The notes under the pieces: model-generated | The model's database searches: none | What the model was told of the DNA's origin: nothing | Seen by the model: only the letters and a program-made list of their open reading frames with translations | Origin: Pararhizobium sp. | GTDB taxonomy: Bacteria; Pseudomonadota; Alphaproteobacteria; Rhizobiales; Rhizobiaceae | Length of the DNA stretch: 64,000 bases | Direction of reading: 5' to 3' | Assembly: GCA_017794825.1 (NCBI GenBank) | Contig: CP051237.1 | Location: forward strand, 1,612,001 to 1,676,000 | In this document: in pieces, positions 34,052-45,044 of the stretch | Numbering within the stretch: the stretch's first letter is position 1 | How the letters are laid out: each line of letters starts with the position of its first letter | Program-made: the position numbers and the translations under genes

Positions 34052-35479
34052 CTACTGATAATCGAAGGCGCTGAGCCCCGTTACCATCTCGTCGAGCCCC
34101 GAGGGGCGCGTCAACGGCGGTTCGGCGCGCGCAGGACAGGCCTGGCGCTCGCACAGCCTGCATGACGGCCCGATTGGCATCGGCGGCAAGCCGGGAGCGG
34201 AAGCGGCCGCCCCGTAGACGACATCGTCCCTGAACCCGATATCGCAGCCGATCATCAACGCGGTCCGGCGGACGCGCTCGTTGAATGCGCCTCGCGGACC
34301 TTCCAAAGTTCTCGAAATGGTCAGGAACTCCGCGCCGTCCGCCATCTCCACGGCTTCGACGAAGACCTGACCGGGCTGGCTGAACGCTGCGTGGATATTG
34401 AGTTTCGGACAAGCCCCACCAAAGCGGGAATGTGGAAACCCCCGCGCGCCGGCGCGCCGGAACCGGTTTCCTGCATTGTCTATCTCCAGCATGAAAAACG
34501 GTATGGCGGCTGCGCCCGGGCGCTGCAGCATCGTCAGGCGGTTGGCCGCCTGCTCCCAGGAGACCCGGAAGCGCGAACTCAGAACGTCGATGTCGTAGCG
34601 CGCGCGAACAGCCGCAGACTGAAAGGCATTGTAGGGCATCACAAGCGCATGCGCCGCATAACGGGCGATCTCGAAGCGCGCGAGGCGACGCGCCTCGTCC
34701 GTTGCGAAACCGAAATCGTCAAGTTCCTTCTGAACGATTTCCCGCAAGGCAAGCTGGCTGACCTCGACCGCCATTTCGCGAAGCTGGTCCGAGGGAGACA
34801 GCCGTTCGGACAGGAAAAGCCGCATGGAGTGGCGGTCGAAACGCCGGCGCCAGTTGGGCATGGTGTGGACAGGAAGAAGCCGGACGACGATGCCGTGTTC
34901 GCGCTTCAGCCAGTCCTTGAGCGACGCGCCCGGATCGTCGCCGGAAAGATTTTCAGCCGCAAAGGCTTCCGCCGCCGCTTCGATCTTCTCGAAATAGTTG
35001 GGCCTTCCCTCGAATGCCTCCCGCACCTCGTCGACCGGCAGCCTGGCGCTTGAAACTGACGTGGACCGGCCCTCGCTCGCCAGAAGATCCGACAGATCGG
35101 AAAGCCGCGACTGCGATTCCTTGTAGGCGCGATAAAGCTTGATGAACCCCGACGCCGCATTGGGGGCAGCGTCTGCGACCTCGATGAGTTCCTGGTCGCC
35201 GGGCAATTCGTCGGCGAGCATCGGATCGGAAAAGACTTCCTTCAGCGCCGTGACCGTGACCGTTGCTTCGCCCTGCAGTTCTTCCAGGTCGAGCTTGTAG
35301 ACGGAAGACAGCTTGATCAGCAGTTGAACGGTGAGCGGCCGCTGATTGCGTTCGATCAGGTTAAGGTAGGACGGCGAAATGCCGAGCTCCTCGGCCATGG
35401 CCGTCTGGGTAAGGCCGAGTTCGTTGCGCACCCGTCGCAGCCGGGGACCGGCGAATATCTTCTGTTCCGCCAATTTCAC
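34052..35479 (-). CDS. ScfR/PrpC-type XRE regulator (short-chain fatty-acid/acetate control)
   Basis: This 475-residue protein has an XRE helix-turn-helix (GPRLRRVRNELGLTQTAMAEELGISPSYLNLIERNQRPL, about residues 12-50), an IrrE/ImmA-like middle domain without an obvious HExxH metal site (about 180-300), and a DUF2083-like C-terminus with the conserved CRLCERQACPARAEPPLTRP cluster. Members regulate acetate, propionate and glyoxylate genes (RamB, PrpC, ScfR). It is divergent from isocitrate lyase, with repeated TTTACAA sequences in the 223-bp gap, so it most likely controls aceA and itself. Confidence 0.85.
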   Translation of the reverse strand: MKLAEQKIFAGPRLRRVRNELGLTQTAMAEELGISPSYLNLIERNQRPLTVQLLIKLSSVYKLDLEELQGEATVTVTALKEVFSDPMLADELPGDQELIEVADAAPNAASGFIKLYRAYKESQSRLSDLSDLLASEGRSTSVSSARLPVDEVREAFEGRPNYFEKIEAAAEAFAAENLSGDDPGASLKDWLKREHGIVVRLLPVHTMPNWRRRFDRHSMRLFLSERLSPSDQLREMAVEVSQLALREIVQKELDDFGFATDEARRLARFEIARYAAHALVMPYNAFQSAAVRARYDIDVLSSRFRVSWEQAANRLTMLQRPGAAAIPFFMLEIDNAGNRFRRAGARGFPHSRFGGACPKLNIHAAFSQPGQVFVEAVEMADGAEFLTISRTLEGPRGAFNERVRRTALMIGCDIGFRDDVVYGAAASAPGLPPMPIGPSCRLCERQACPARAEPPLTRPSGLDEMVTGLSAFDYQ

Positions 35480-35483
35480 GTCC

Positions 35484-35545
35484 TTTTACAAGATTTGACA
35501 GTTTTGGTCTCGTTCATCGCTATTACAATTTTTACAAATTTACAA
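35484..35545. promoter_or_regulatory. Four direct TTTACAA-type repeats in the regulator-aceA gap
   Basis: TTTACAA occurs at 35485-35491, 35531-35537 and 35539-35545, and ATTACAA at 35522-35528. A TTTGTCAAA site follows at 35552-35560. This AT-rich cluster between the ScfR-like gene and aceA is a candidate binding region. The repeats are close in sense to RamB sites (TTTGCAAA). Confidence 0.5.
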
Positions 35546-35702
35546 TCGTACTTTGTCAAAATTCCAACACTGTGACCCGATTATTGCCAGTCTTTCCGGG
35601 ATTTTTCTGGCTTTTTGTGCGTTGCGATGTAAATGCAGTCACATCGAAATTGATCACTGGTTACTCTCGACCAGATGAGACAGAGAAGCAACGGAGCAAG
35701 CT

Positions 35703-36992
35703 ATGACTGATTTTTACAACTTGGTTCCTTCAGCGCCTGAAGGCCGTTTCGACGGCATCGAACGTCCGTACTCCGTCGCCGATGTGCAGCGGCTGCGCGG
35801 TTCGATCCAGATCAAGTATTCGCTGGCCGAAATGGGCGCGAACCGCCTGTGGCAGCTCATTCATGACGAAGACTTCGTCAATGCGCTGGGCGCTCTTTCC
35901 GGCAACCAGGCCATGCAGATGGTCCGCGCCGGCCTGAAGGCCATCTATCTCTCCGGCTGGCAGGTCGCAGCCGACGCCAATACGGCATCGGCCATGTACC
36001 CCGACCAGTCGCTGTACCCGGCCAACGCCGGACCGGAACTCGCCAAGCGCATCAACCGCACCCTGCAGCGGGCCGACCAGATCGAGACATCGGAAGGCAA
36101 CGGCCTTTCCGTCGACACCTGGTTCGCGCCGATCGTCGCAGACGCGGAAGCCGGCTTCGGCGGCCCTCTGAACAGCTTCGAACTTATGAAGGCCTATATC
36201 GAAGCAGGCGCCGCCGGCGTCCACTATGAGGACCAGCTCGCCTCGGAAAAGAAGTGCGGCCATCTCGGCGGCAAGGTTCTGATCCCGACGGCGGCCCACA
36301 TTCGCAACCTCGACGCAGCCCGTCTTGCGGCCGACGTCATGGGAACGCCGACGCTGGTGATCGCCCGCACCGACGCCGAGGCCGCGAAGCTGCTGACATC
36401 GGACATCGACGAGCGCGACCAGCCTTTCGTCGATTACGACGCCGGCCGTACGGCAGAAGGCTTCTACCAGGTCAGAAACGGTCTGGATTCCTGCATCGCG
36501 CGCGCCGTCGCTTATGCGCAGCACGCCGACCTGATCTGGTGCGAGACATCGAAGCCGGACCTGGAGCAGGCGAAGCGCTTCGCCGAAGGCGTCCACAAGG
36601 TCCACCCGGGCAAGATGCTGGCCTACAACTGCTCGCCTTCGTTCAACTGGAAGAAAAACCTGGACGACGCGACGATCGCCAAGTTCCAGCGCGAACTGGG
36701 CGCCATGGGCTACAAGTTCCAGTTCATCACGCTCGCGGGCTTCCACCAGCTCAACTACGGCATGTTCGAACTGGCGCGCGGCTACAAGGATCGCCAGATG
36801 GCCGCCTACTCGGAGCTGCAGGAAGCGGAATTCGCCGGAGAAGCCAACGGCTACACGGCGACCAAGCACCAGCGCGAAGTCGGAACCGGCTATTTCGACG
36901 CCGTCTCGATGGCAATCACCGGAGGACAGTCCTCCACGACGGCTATGGGCGAATCGACTGAAGCCGCACAGTTCCGGCCGGCCGCCGAATAA
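35703..36992 (+). CDS. aceA: Isocitrate lyase
   Basis: This 429-residue enzyme has the ICL signature [14 protein letters not shown], including the catalytic Cys near residue 187. It also carries the Mg2+-binding segment of the barrel ([15 protein letters not shown]), [12 protein letters not shown], and [11 protein letters not shown]. It splits isocitrate into glyoxylate and succinate, the first step of the glyoxylate shunt, needed on acetate, fatty acids or PHB-derived acetyl-CoA. The ATG follows ACGGAGCAAGCT. It is divergent from the ScfR-like regulator. Confidence 0.96.
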   Translation: MTDFYNLVPSAPEGRFDGIERPYSVADVQRLRGSIQIKYSLAEMGANRLWQLIHDEDFVNALGALSGNQAMQMVRAGLKAIYLSGWQVAADANTASAMYPDQSLYPANAGPELAKRINRTLQRADQIETSEGNGLSVDTWFAPIVADAEAGFGGPLNSFELMKAYIEAGAAGVHYEDQLASEKKCGHLGGKVLIPTAAHIRNLDAARLAADVMGTPTLVIARTDAEAAKLLTSDIDERDQPFVDYDAGRTAEGFYQVRNGLDSCIARAVAYAQHADLIWCETSKPDLEQAKRFAEGVHKVHPGKMLAYNCSPSFNWKKNLDDATIAKFQRELGAMGYKFQFITLAGFHQLNYGMFELARGYKDRQMAAYSELQEAEFAGEANGYTATKHQREVGTGYFDAVSMAITGGQSSTTAMGESTEAAQFRPAAE

Positions 36993-37000
36993 ATCCCCGG

Positions 37001-37019
37001 AGGGCGCGGCAAGCGCCCT
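37001..37019 (+). terminator. Short hairpin after aceA
   Basis: AGGGCGC-GGCAA-GCGCCCT, then TCTTC, starts 8 bp after the aceA stop. It may partly terminate before the 78-residue gene. Confidence 0.5.
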
Positions 37020-37074
37020 TCTTCACCCCGACGGAGCATCCGTCATCTGCATACGCCAGAAAAGGAGTACCGAA

Positions 37075-37311
37075 ATGGCACCGCAGACACGCGTCAAGGA
37101 ACGTGCGGAAGAACAGTCTTCCGCGATGAGCGCAGATCAGCAGACCCTGATCCGCATGGTCGCCAATGACCTGCACAGGCTCAACCAGTCCGTGATGAAA
37201 GCCGTGGATGCCGGCGTGTCGGTCGAACTCGTCCGCTCCGCCCGCCATCATGGCGGCGACGGCAACTGGGGCGACCTGCTTATTCCGGTCATCGTTACGC
37301 AGGGCAAGTAA
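37075..37311 (+). CDS. Small conserved-looking protein encoded after aceA
   Basis: This 78-residue soluble protein has a charged N-terminus (KERAEEQSSAMSADQQ), a helical middle (TLIRMVANDLHRLNQSVMKAVDAGVSVELVR) and a Gly/His/Trp-containing tail (ARHHGGDGNWGDLLIPVIV). AAAAGGAGTACCGAA precedes the ATG, so translation is likely. No signal peptide or membrane helix is present. I believe similar short genes follow aceA in related bacteria, but I cannot name a function. It may share the aceA promoter through the weak hairpin. Confidence 0.7.
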   Translation: MAPQTRVKERAEEQSSAMSADQQTLIRMVANDLHRLNQSVMKAVDAGVSVELVRSARHHGGDGNWGDLLIPVIVTQGK

Positions 37312-37320
37312 TCTGGGAGG

Positions 37321-37403
37321 GCAGTTTCGCAACATGCGAACTGCAAAAAAGACCGCCGAATGAGGGAAGCAATTTGCAAGCCCCCTCTCCTCGGCGGTCT
37401 TTT
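37321..37403. terminator. Double hairpin terminator
   Basis: A first stem (37321-37343, GCAGTT...AACTGC) is followed by AAAAAA. A second stem, GACCGCCGA (37351-37359) with TCGGCGGTC (37391-37399), follows and ends in TTTT. Its large loop contains GAGGG and CCCTC, which can pair. The A and T flanks make it usable in both directions. Confidence 0.75.
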
Positions 37404-37462
37404 CGTGTTATCAGATGCCGGAACCGTTTCGGTAAAAGGAAAGCAATCCCGTCGAGGAACCC

Positions 37463-38950
37463 ATGCGGCATGAGGACAAGAAAGACATTTCCAGCGAGCA
37501 GAATCTGCCCGGCAACTCGGAGGACCCTCTCCATCCACGCTCACTAAGGCCTTCCAAAAGCCGCAGCAAACCAGGCTATCTGGACAATGTGCGCGGCGTG
37601 AAGAACTGGAAGCAGGTCCGCGAATGGCTGAACTGGCGGGGCATCGAGGATATAGAATGCATCACGCCTGATCTCGCCGGAATACCACGCGGCAAGATGA
37701 TGCCATCCTCCAAATTCACATCCAATACGTCGCTGTCGCTGCCCTCCGCGCTCTACCGGCAGACGATTTCCGGCGAGTATCCGGAGGAAACCGGCAATTT
37801 CCGCTACGATCCGCGCGACGGCGACCTGAAGCTCGTCCCCGATCTTTCAACCCTGTCCGTCGTCCCCTGGGAAACGGACCCGACCGCGCAAGTGATATGC
37901 GACATCGTCGACACCAGCGGCAAGGCGGTGGAGTATACGCCGCGCAACGTGCTCAAACGCGTGCTCAGTCTCTACAACGAACAGGGCTGGAAGCCTGTCG
38001 TCGCGCCCGAGATAGAATTCTATCTCATCGCGCTCGACAACGACCCGGACAATCCTCTTCAACCGCCTGTCGGACGGTCCGGCCGGACGATTGCCGGCGG
38101 TCAGGCCTATTCCATCGCCGGCGTCAATGAATTCGATGAGCTCATCGATGACATTTACCATTTCTCGGAAGCCCAGGGTCTGGAGATCGATACGCTCATC
38201 CACGAGGAAGGCCCGGCCCAGCTCGAGATCAATCTGCGCCACGGCGATCCGGTGGAGCTCGCCGACCAGGTGTTCATGTTCAAGCGCACGCTGCGCGAGG
38301 CGGCTCTCAAGCATGGCATCTACGCAACCTTCATGGCCAAGCCGATGCAGGGCCAGGCCGGATCGGCCATGCACATTCACCAGTCGATCATCGATTCAAA
38401 GAGCGGCGCCAATATCTTCTGCAATCGGGACGGGTCGGCGTCACCCCACTTCTTCTCGTTCATCGGCGGCATGCAGCGTTTCATTCCGAAAGCGCTGGTG
38501 ATGATGGCTCCCTATGTAAACTCCTATCGGCGGCTCACGCCTGAAATGGCCTGCCCGGTCAACACCGCATGGGGATATGACAACCGCACCACCGCCTTCC
38601 GGATCCCGAACTCCGATCCCGCGGCGCGGCGCGTCGAAAATCGTCTGCCGTCCTCGGATGCGAATCCGTATCTGGCGCTCGCCGCATCGCTCGCGTGCGG
38701 CTATCTCGGCATGATGCAGGAACTGGAGCCCGGCAAGCCGACGTCGCACACCGCCAATGAGGGAACGACAGTCGATCTGCCCAGAGGACTTCTCGAAGCG
38801 GTCGCCCTGCTGGAAAGCGAGCCCTCCTTCACCGAGGTCTTTGGCGCGGAATTCATCGGCACATACGCAGGCGTCAAGCGCGGCGAATTCGAAACGTTCA
38901 TGCAAGTCATAAGCCCCTGGGAACGGCAATATCTGCTGCTTAATGTCTGA
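37463..38950 (+). CDS. Glutamine synthetase family protein (gamma-glutamylpolyamine synthetase-like)
   Basis: This 495-residue protein has an N-terminal beta-grasp domain (IEDIECITPDLAGIPRGKMMPSSKF) and a C-terminal catalytic domain with VVAPEIEFYL (metal Glu), EEGPAQLEINLRHGDP, a GSAMHIHQS histidine motif and NRTTAFRIP. The group I GS adenylylation tyrosine motif is not evident, and the sequence resembles PuuA-like enzymes that join glutamate to putrescine or other amines. It stands alone, about 60 bp after a terminator. The N-terminal 45 residues are polar and may start later. The amine substrate is unknown. Confidence 0.82.
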   Translation: MRHEDKKDISSEQNLPGNSEDPLHPRSLRPSKSRSKPGYLDNVRGVKNWKQVREWLNWRGIEDIECITPDLAGIPRGKMMPSSKFTSNTSLSLPSALYRQTISGEYPEETGNFRYDPRDGDLKLVPDLSTLSVVPWETDPTAQVICDIVDTSGKAVEYTPRNVLKRVLSLYNEQGWKPVVAPEIEFYLIALDNDPDNPLQPPVGRSGRTIAGGQAYSIAGVNEFDELIDDIYHFSEAQGLEIDTLIHEEGPAQLEINLRHGDPVELADQVFMFKRTLREAALKHGIYATFMAKPMQGQAGSAMHIHQSIIDSKSGANIFCNRDGSASPHFFSFIGGMQRFIPKALVMMAPYVNSYRRLTPEMACPVNTAWGYDNRTTAFRIPNSDPAARRVENRLPSSDANPYLALAASLACGYLGMMQELEPGKPTSHTANEGTTVDLPRGLLEAVALLESEPSFTEVFGAEFIGTYAGVKRGEFETFMQVISPWERQYLLLNV

Positions 38951-39107
38951 GGCAGCTTCATCGACGCAAAGCGGCAGGCGCCTCCAAGAAATGCGGATAG
39001 CATTGGATTTGACGTGCTGACACAGAGAGTTCACAAATTCGGTCTGGTCTTTTTAAATCGATTAGAATAAAGCACCATGGATATCCCCCGAACAGTCGGA
39101 ATTCGTC

Positions 39108-40583
39108 ATGAGCAGCCAGACTATCCCCGTTGATCCCTTTGACTACGTCGTGTTCGGCGGCACGGGCGATCTGGCCGAGAGGAAGCTGCTGCCGGCGCTT
39201 TATCATCGTCAGATCGCCGGTCAGTTGACCGAACCGACCCGGATCATCGGAGCGTCGCGCTCGGAACTGGACACCGAGGCCTACCGCAACTTCGCCAGCG
39301 AGGCGCTGGCAAAGCACCTCAAGCCCGGCGAGTTCGATGACAAGGAGGTCGACGACTTCCTGAAACGGATCCAGTATGTGTCGATCGACGCGAATTCCGA
39401 CCGGGGCTGGGACGAACTCGGCAAAGTGCTCGAGGACGGTAAAAACTGCATCCGCGCATTTTATCTCGCCGTCGCGCCGTCGCTGTTTGGCGATATCTGC
39501 GAACAGATCGCGAAGCATGCGCTGATCAACGCGCAGACCCGCGTGGTGGTGGAAAAGCCGATCGGCCGCGACCTGGCGTCGGCGCACGAACTCAACGACA
39601 CGATCGGTCGGGTTTTCGACGAAGAACAGATTTTCCGCATCGATCATTATCTGGGCAAGGAGACGGTCCAGAATCTCATGGCCTTGCGCTTCGCAAATGC
39701 GCTCTACGAACCGCTTTGGAACTCCGCGCATGTCGATCATGTGCAGATCACCGTCGCCGAGGAAGTCGGCCTCGAAGGGCGCGCCGGCTATTACGACAAG
39801 GCCGGCGCCCTGCGCGACATGGTGCAGAACCACATGATGCAACTGCTCTGTCTCGTCGCCATGGAAGCGCCGCCTTCTATGGACGCGGAGGCCGTGCGGG
39901 ACGAAAAGCTTAAAGTTTTGAGAGCTCTAAGCCCGATACACCAGAACAACGCCGAAAAACTGACCGTCCGCGGCCAGTACCGGGCGGGCGCCTCGGCCGG
40001 CGGCGCCGTCAAGGGCTATCTGGACGAACTTGGCGACCAGACCTCGAATACGGAGACATTTGTCGCTATCAAGGCCGAGATTCTGAACTGGCGATGGGCC
40101 GGCGTGCCCTTCTATCTCAGAACCGGCAAGCGCATGGGTCAGCGCGTTTCCGAAATCGTCATCGCCTTCAAGCCGATACCGCATTCCATCTTCGACCAGA
40201 GCGCCGGCAGGGTGATCGCAAACCAGTTGGTCATTCGGCTGCAGCCGGACGAAGGCGTGCGGCAATGGATCATGATCAAGGATCCCGGCCCCGGCGGCAT
40301 GCGGTTGCGACACGTGCCGCTGGACATGAGCTTCGCCGAAGCTTTCGGCGTGCGTAATCCGGACGCCTATGAACGCCTGCTCATGGATGTCATCCGCTGC
40401 AACCAGACCCTGTTCATGCGCCGCGACGAGGTCGAGGCCGCCTGGCGCTGGATCGATCCGATATTGAAGGCCTGGGAGGAAACCGCCCAGGCAAGCCACA
40501 GCTATACGGCGGGCACCTCGGGCCCGACGCAATCGATAGCCCTGATAGAACGGGACGGCCGCACCTGGCACGAGAGCAACTGA
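39108..40583 (+). CDS. zwf: Glucose-6-phosphate 1-dehydrogenase
   Basis: This 491-residue enzyme has an NADP-binding GGTGDLAERKLLPALY motif near the N-terminus. It has VVVEKPIGRDL and the active-site signature RIDHYLGKE (near residue 180), where His and Lys bind and position the substrate. It oxidises glucose-6-phosphate to 6-phosphogluconolactone. It is the first gene of a zwf-pgl-edd operon feeding the Entner-Doudoroff route; eda is not in the window. A TTGACG box at 39009-39014 could be the -35 of its promoter. Confidence 0.96.
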   Translation: MSSQTIPVDPFDYVVFGGTGDLAERKLLPALYHRQIAGQLTEPTRIIGASRSELDTEAYRNFASEALAKHLKPGEFDDKEVDDFLKRIQYVSIDANSDRGWDELGKVLEDGKNCIRAFYLAVAPSLFGDICEQIAKHALINAQTRVVVEKPIGRDLASAHELNDTIGRVFDEEQIFRIDHYLGKETVQNLMALRFANALYEPLWNSAHVDHVQITVAEEVGLEGRAGYYDKAGALRDMVQNHMMQLLCLVAMEAPPSMDAEAVRDEKLKVLRALSPIHQNNAEKLTVRGQYRAGASAGGAVKGYLDELGDQTSNTETFVAIKAEILNWRWAGVPFYLRTGKRMGQRVSEIVIAFKPIPHSIFDQSAGRVIANQLVIRLQPDEGVRQWIMIKDPGPGGMRLRHVPLDMSFAEAFGVRNPDAYERLLMDVIRCNQTLFMRRDEVEAAWRWIDPILKAWEETAQASHSYTAGTSGPTQSIALIERDGRTWHESN

Positions 40584-40595
40584 CGTCTGAATGCA

Positions 40596-41297
40596 ATGAA
40601 CCAGCCAGAACCGCACGAATTCGCGAACCGGGAGGATCTTGCACAGTCGCTGTCACAGCGCATTGCGACGGCGCTGTCGGACGCGATTGAACTCAGAGGC
40701 CGGGCGTTGCTGGCGGTGTCCGGCGGATCGACGCCGCGCGAGCTCTTCAAGGCGCTCAGCGTCGCGGAGATCGACTGGAGCAAGGTAACGGTGACGCTTG
40801 TCGACGAGCGCTTCGTTCCGCCCTCTCACGACCGGTCCAATCACCGGCTTGTTGCGGCCTGTCTGCTGCAGAACACCGCTGCCTCTGCGCACTTCATTCC
40901 GCTTTACAACAAAGCGGAGACGCCCGTCGAAGCCGCAAAGAAAGCGGCGCGACAGTTGGAAAAAGCGGGCGACGCCATCGACGTCGCGATACTCGGGATG
41001 GGCGCCGATGGACACACGGCCTCATGGTTTCCCGGCAACGAGTGTCTGCCCGAGCTGACGTCGCCCACCCAGGAAAAGCTGGTCATGGCGGCGGAGGGCG
41101 AAGGGGTGCCGGAGCCCCGACTGACGCTGACGCTGCCCCGCATCGTCGGAGCCCGTCTGCTGGTCCTGCATATCGAAGGCGCTGACAAGAAGGAAACGCT
41201 CGATCAGGCGCTCGCAGGCGCGGCGGTGGAAGAGATGCCGATCCGCGCCATATTCAGTTCAGACGCGCCTTCGGTCCAGCTTTACTGGGCGCCGTAG
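40596..41297 (+). CDS. pgl: 6-phosphogluconolactonase
   Basis: This 233-residue enzyme of the DevB/SOL type has [34 protein letters not shown] and [16 protein letters not shown], the glucosamine-6-phosphate isomerase-like active-site motifs. It hydrolyses 6-phosphogluconolactone to 6-phosphogluconate. It lies 12 bp after zwf and 44 bp before edd, matching the common alphaproteobacterial order. Confidence 0.95.
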   Translation: MNQPEPHEFANREDLAQSLSQRIATALSDAIELRGRALLAVSGGSTPRELFKALSVAEIDWSKVTVTLVDERFVPPSHDRSNHRLVAACLLQNTAASAHFIPLYNKAETPVEAAKKAARQLEKAGDAIDVAILGMGADGHTASWFPGNECLPELTSPTQEKLVMAAEGEGVPEPRLTLTLPRIVGARLLVLHIEGADKKETLDQALAGAAVEEMPIRAIFSSDAPSVQLYWAP

Positions 41298-41341
41298 GCC
41301 GCAACCACAATTCGAACCGCCAACCTGGCAGGACAGAAGAT

Positions 41342-43159
<1,818 letters not shown>

Positions 43160-43162
43160 GGA

Positions 43163-44062
43163 TCAGAACTTCGGCGGTGTGCGCCCGGCCGCACGGTAGG
43201 CCGAAACGACGGTGTTGGCCATCAGCATGGCGATCGTCATCGGCCCGACCCCGCCCGGGACCGGCGTAATGGCGCCGGCGACTTCCGAACACTCAGCATA
43301 GGCGACGTCGCCGACCAGGCGCGTCTTGCCTTCGCCGCGTTCGGGCGCCGGGATGCGGTTGATGCCGACATCGATGATCGTTGCGCCCAGCTTGATCCAG
43401 TCCTTCTTCACCATTTCGGGTCGGCCGACGGCGGCGACGACGATATCCGCATTGCGACAGGCAGCCGGCAGATCCGGCGTACGGCTGTGGCCGATGGTGA
43501 CGGTCGCGTTGGCGGCGAGCAGCAGGCTCGCCATGGGCTTGCCGACGATGTTGGACCGGCCGATGACAATCGCGTTGAGGCCGGACAGATCCCCGCCCCG
43601 CACGCGTTCGATCAGCAGCATGGAGCCGACTGGCGTACAGGGCACAAACGCCTCGTCGACATCACCGACAGTCAATTTGCCTGTATTGATGACATGGAAG
43701 CCGTCGACATCCTTTTCGGGATTGATTTTCTGGATCACCAGGCTGTCATCGATATGCGACGGCAGCGGAAGCTGAACGAGAATGCCGTGGATCGACGGAT
43801 CCTTGTTGAGATCTTCGACAAGCCTGAGCAGGTCTGCTTCGCTGGTTGATTCCGGCAGCGTATGTTCAACGGAATGAAAGCCGCACTCGCGCGCCTTGCG
43901 TCCCTTGGAGGCGACATACACCTGGCTTGCCGGATCCTCGCCGACAATCACCACCGCTATGCCCGGCGTCACGCCGGTCTCCGTCTTCAGCGTGTGCGAT
44001 GCGTTCTTGACCGTTTCGATCACTTCCGCCGCGACCGCCTTGCCGTCTATCACCGTGACCAT
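43163..44062 (-). CDS. folD: Bifunctional methylene-THF dehydrogenase / methenyl-THF cyclohydrolase
   Basis: This 299-residue enzyme has YVASKGRKA (catalytic Lys), [41 protein letters not shown] and the C-terminal [19 protein letters not shown], all classical FolD signatures. It interconverts methylene-THF and formyl-THF. The ATG at 44062 follows GGGAGAGC; a longer in-frame start at 44128 would add an Arg-rich stretch unlike FolD. It is housekeeping, but its product pool is the same one fed by the demethylation island at 12-20 kb. Confidence 0.95.
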   Translation of the reverse strand: MVTVIDGKAVAAEVIETVKNASHTLKTETGVTPGIAVVIVGEDPASQVYVASKGRKARECGFHSVEHTLPESTSEADLLRLVEDLNKDPSIHGILVQLPLPSHIDDSLVIQKINPEKDVDGFHVINTGKLTVGDVDEAFVPCTPVGSMLLIERVRGGDLSGLNAIVIGRSNIVGKPMASLLLAANATVTIGHSRTPDLPAACRNADIVVAAVGRPEMVKKDWIKLGATIIDVGINRIPAPERGEGKTRLVGDVAYAECSEVAGAITPVPGGVGPMTIAMLMANTVVSAYRAAGRTPPKF

Positions 44063-44251
44063 TCTGCTCTCCCGTTGCAACTTGCTGTGGCGCGCCTGTC
44101 GCTTACGTCGCAGACGCAGCGAGCGCAAGCCGTCACGCCGCCGCAGTGTGCAGATTTACGGCCGGAAAAATGGTCGGGAAACGGCGTTTCCTTTGCGATT
44201 TCACGCAATCACGCCTTCTAAACGAAGGCCCGCCGGTTATAAACTGCTCTC

Positions 44252-44370
44252 ATGCCCCCTTCCCCTTCCCGTCTCCGCGATCCCGTAACCCTTCCATGCG
44301 GTCGCGTTCTGAAGAACCGGCTGGCGAAATCCGCCATGTCCGATTCGCTTGGCTCCGGATCGAACAGCAT
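44252..44370 (+). pseudogene. N-terminal remnant of an Old Yellow Enzyme-type flavin oxidoreductase
   Basis: From an ATG at 44252 the frame reads RLRDPVTLPCGRVLKNRL followed by AKSAMSDSLGSG. This is the hallmark N-terminus of NADH:flavin oxidoreductases (PLTLPxGxVLKNRxxKxAMxxxLG). Homology fades after about 36 codons and the frame then runs into the 3' end of the convergent HD-domain gene. The barrel and flavin site are gone, so a large 3' deletion is inferred. The rest of the gap 44063-44387 holds no other gene that I can see. Confidence 0.6.
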
Positions 44371-44387
44371 GCTGTTTGGCGAACTGG

Positions 44388-44993
44388 CTATAAGCTTTCC
44401 TGCTGTCCTGAAGATGACTGCTCGTCCATCCGCATGCGCGTCGCGTCGTCCACCAGTTCACGAATCTGCCTGATCAGGGGATGTCGGTCCGTCGCTGCGA
44501 CGCCGTAGGACAGGTTGAACTCATAGTCGAAATCGGGCGCATTCATTCCAACGACATGCTGAAGCATGGTCTCCAGCTTGTCGAAACCCTTCGCCAGTAT
44601 CGCCTCCAGCGTTGACGCCGCGTTATATTCATCCCAGAGCGCGATGATTTCCGCCTTCAGATCCTCCGGCAACGGAGAACACAATACAACAAGGTCGCGT
44701 CGTTCGCGCGCCGCCCGGTCGTCGTCTTCGCGCTGGTGGATCGCCGGCACGTCGCCGGAAATCGCCTCGCCGAGATCATGAACGATGCAGAGTTTGATCA
44801 GCCGATGCAGATCGACGTCCTGCAGTTCCTTTTCGAACAGCATGACCAGAAGACACAGGCGCCAGCTGTGCTCGGCCGTGCTCTCGGATCGCCCGCCAGA
44901 CGTCACGCCGCTGCGCAGCGTGTCCTTGAGCCGTTCCGCCTGGTGGAGGAATTCGATTATCCCTCTTATGCGCGCAGTATCTGTTTCTCTCAT
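44388..44993 (-). CDS. HD-domain hydrolase (HDDC2/YfbR-like phosphohydrolase)
   Basis: This 201-residue soluble protein has HD superfamily metal ligands in order: STAEHSWRLCLL (His), IVHDLGEAISGDVPA (His-Asp) and AKGFDKLETMLQHV (Asp). The length and motif spacing fit the HDDC2/YfbR group, which includes 5'-deoxynucleotidases. The 3' end abuts the Old Yellow Enzyme remnant. The XRE gene lies 51 bp upstream on the same strand, so both may be co-transcribed. Confidence 0.82.
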   Translation of the reverse strand: MRETDTARIRGIIEFLHQAERLKDTLRSGVTSGGRSESTAEHSWRLCLLVMLFEKELQDVDLHRLIKLCIVHDLGEAISGDVPAIHQREDDDRAARERRDLVVLCSPLPEDLKAEIIALWDEYNAASTLEAILAKGFDKLETMLQHVVGMNAPDFDYEFNLSYGVAATDRHPLIRQIRELVDDATRMRMDEQSSSGQQESL

Positions 44994-45044
44994 GTCGCGA
45001 TCATCTTAATGTCCGCGACCGCTCTGCGCGACAGACGGAATAAA

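Noticed and set aside
34052..35479. Reading the XRE-ImmA-like protein as a phage or defence regulator
   Set aside because: The conserved C-terminal Cys-rich motif and the divergent isocitrate lyase gene point to the ScfR/PrpC metabolic group instead.
44063..44251. Possible short genes between folD and the Old Yellow Enzyme remnant
   Set aside because: Only Arg-rich low-complexity frames without ribosome-binding sites were seen.
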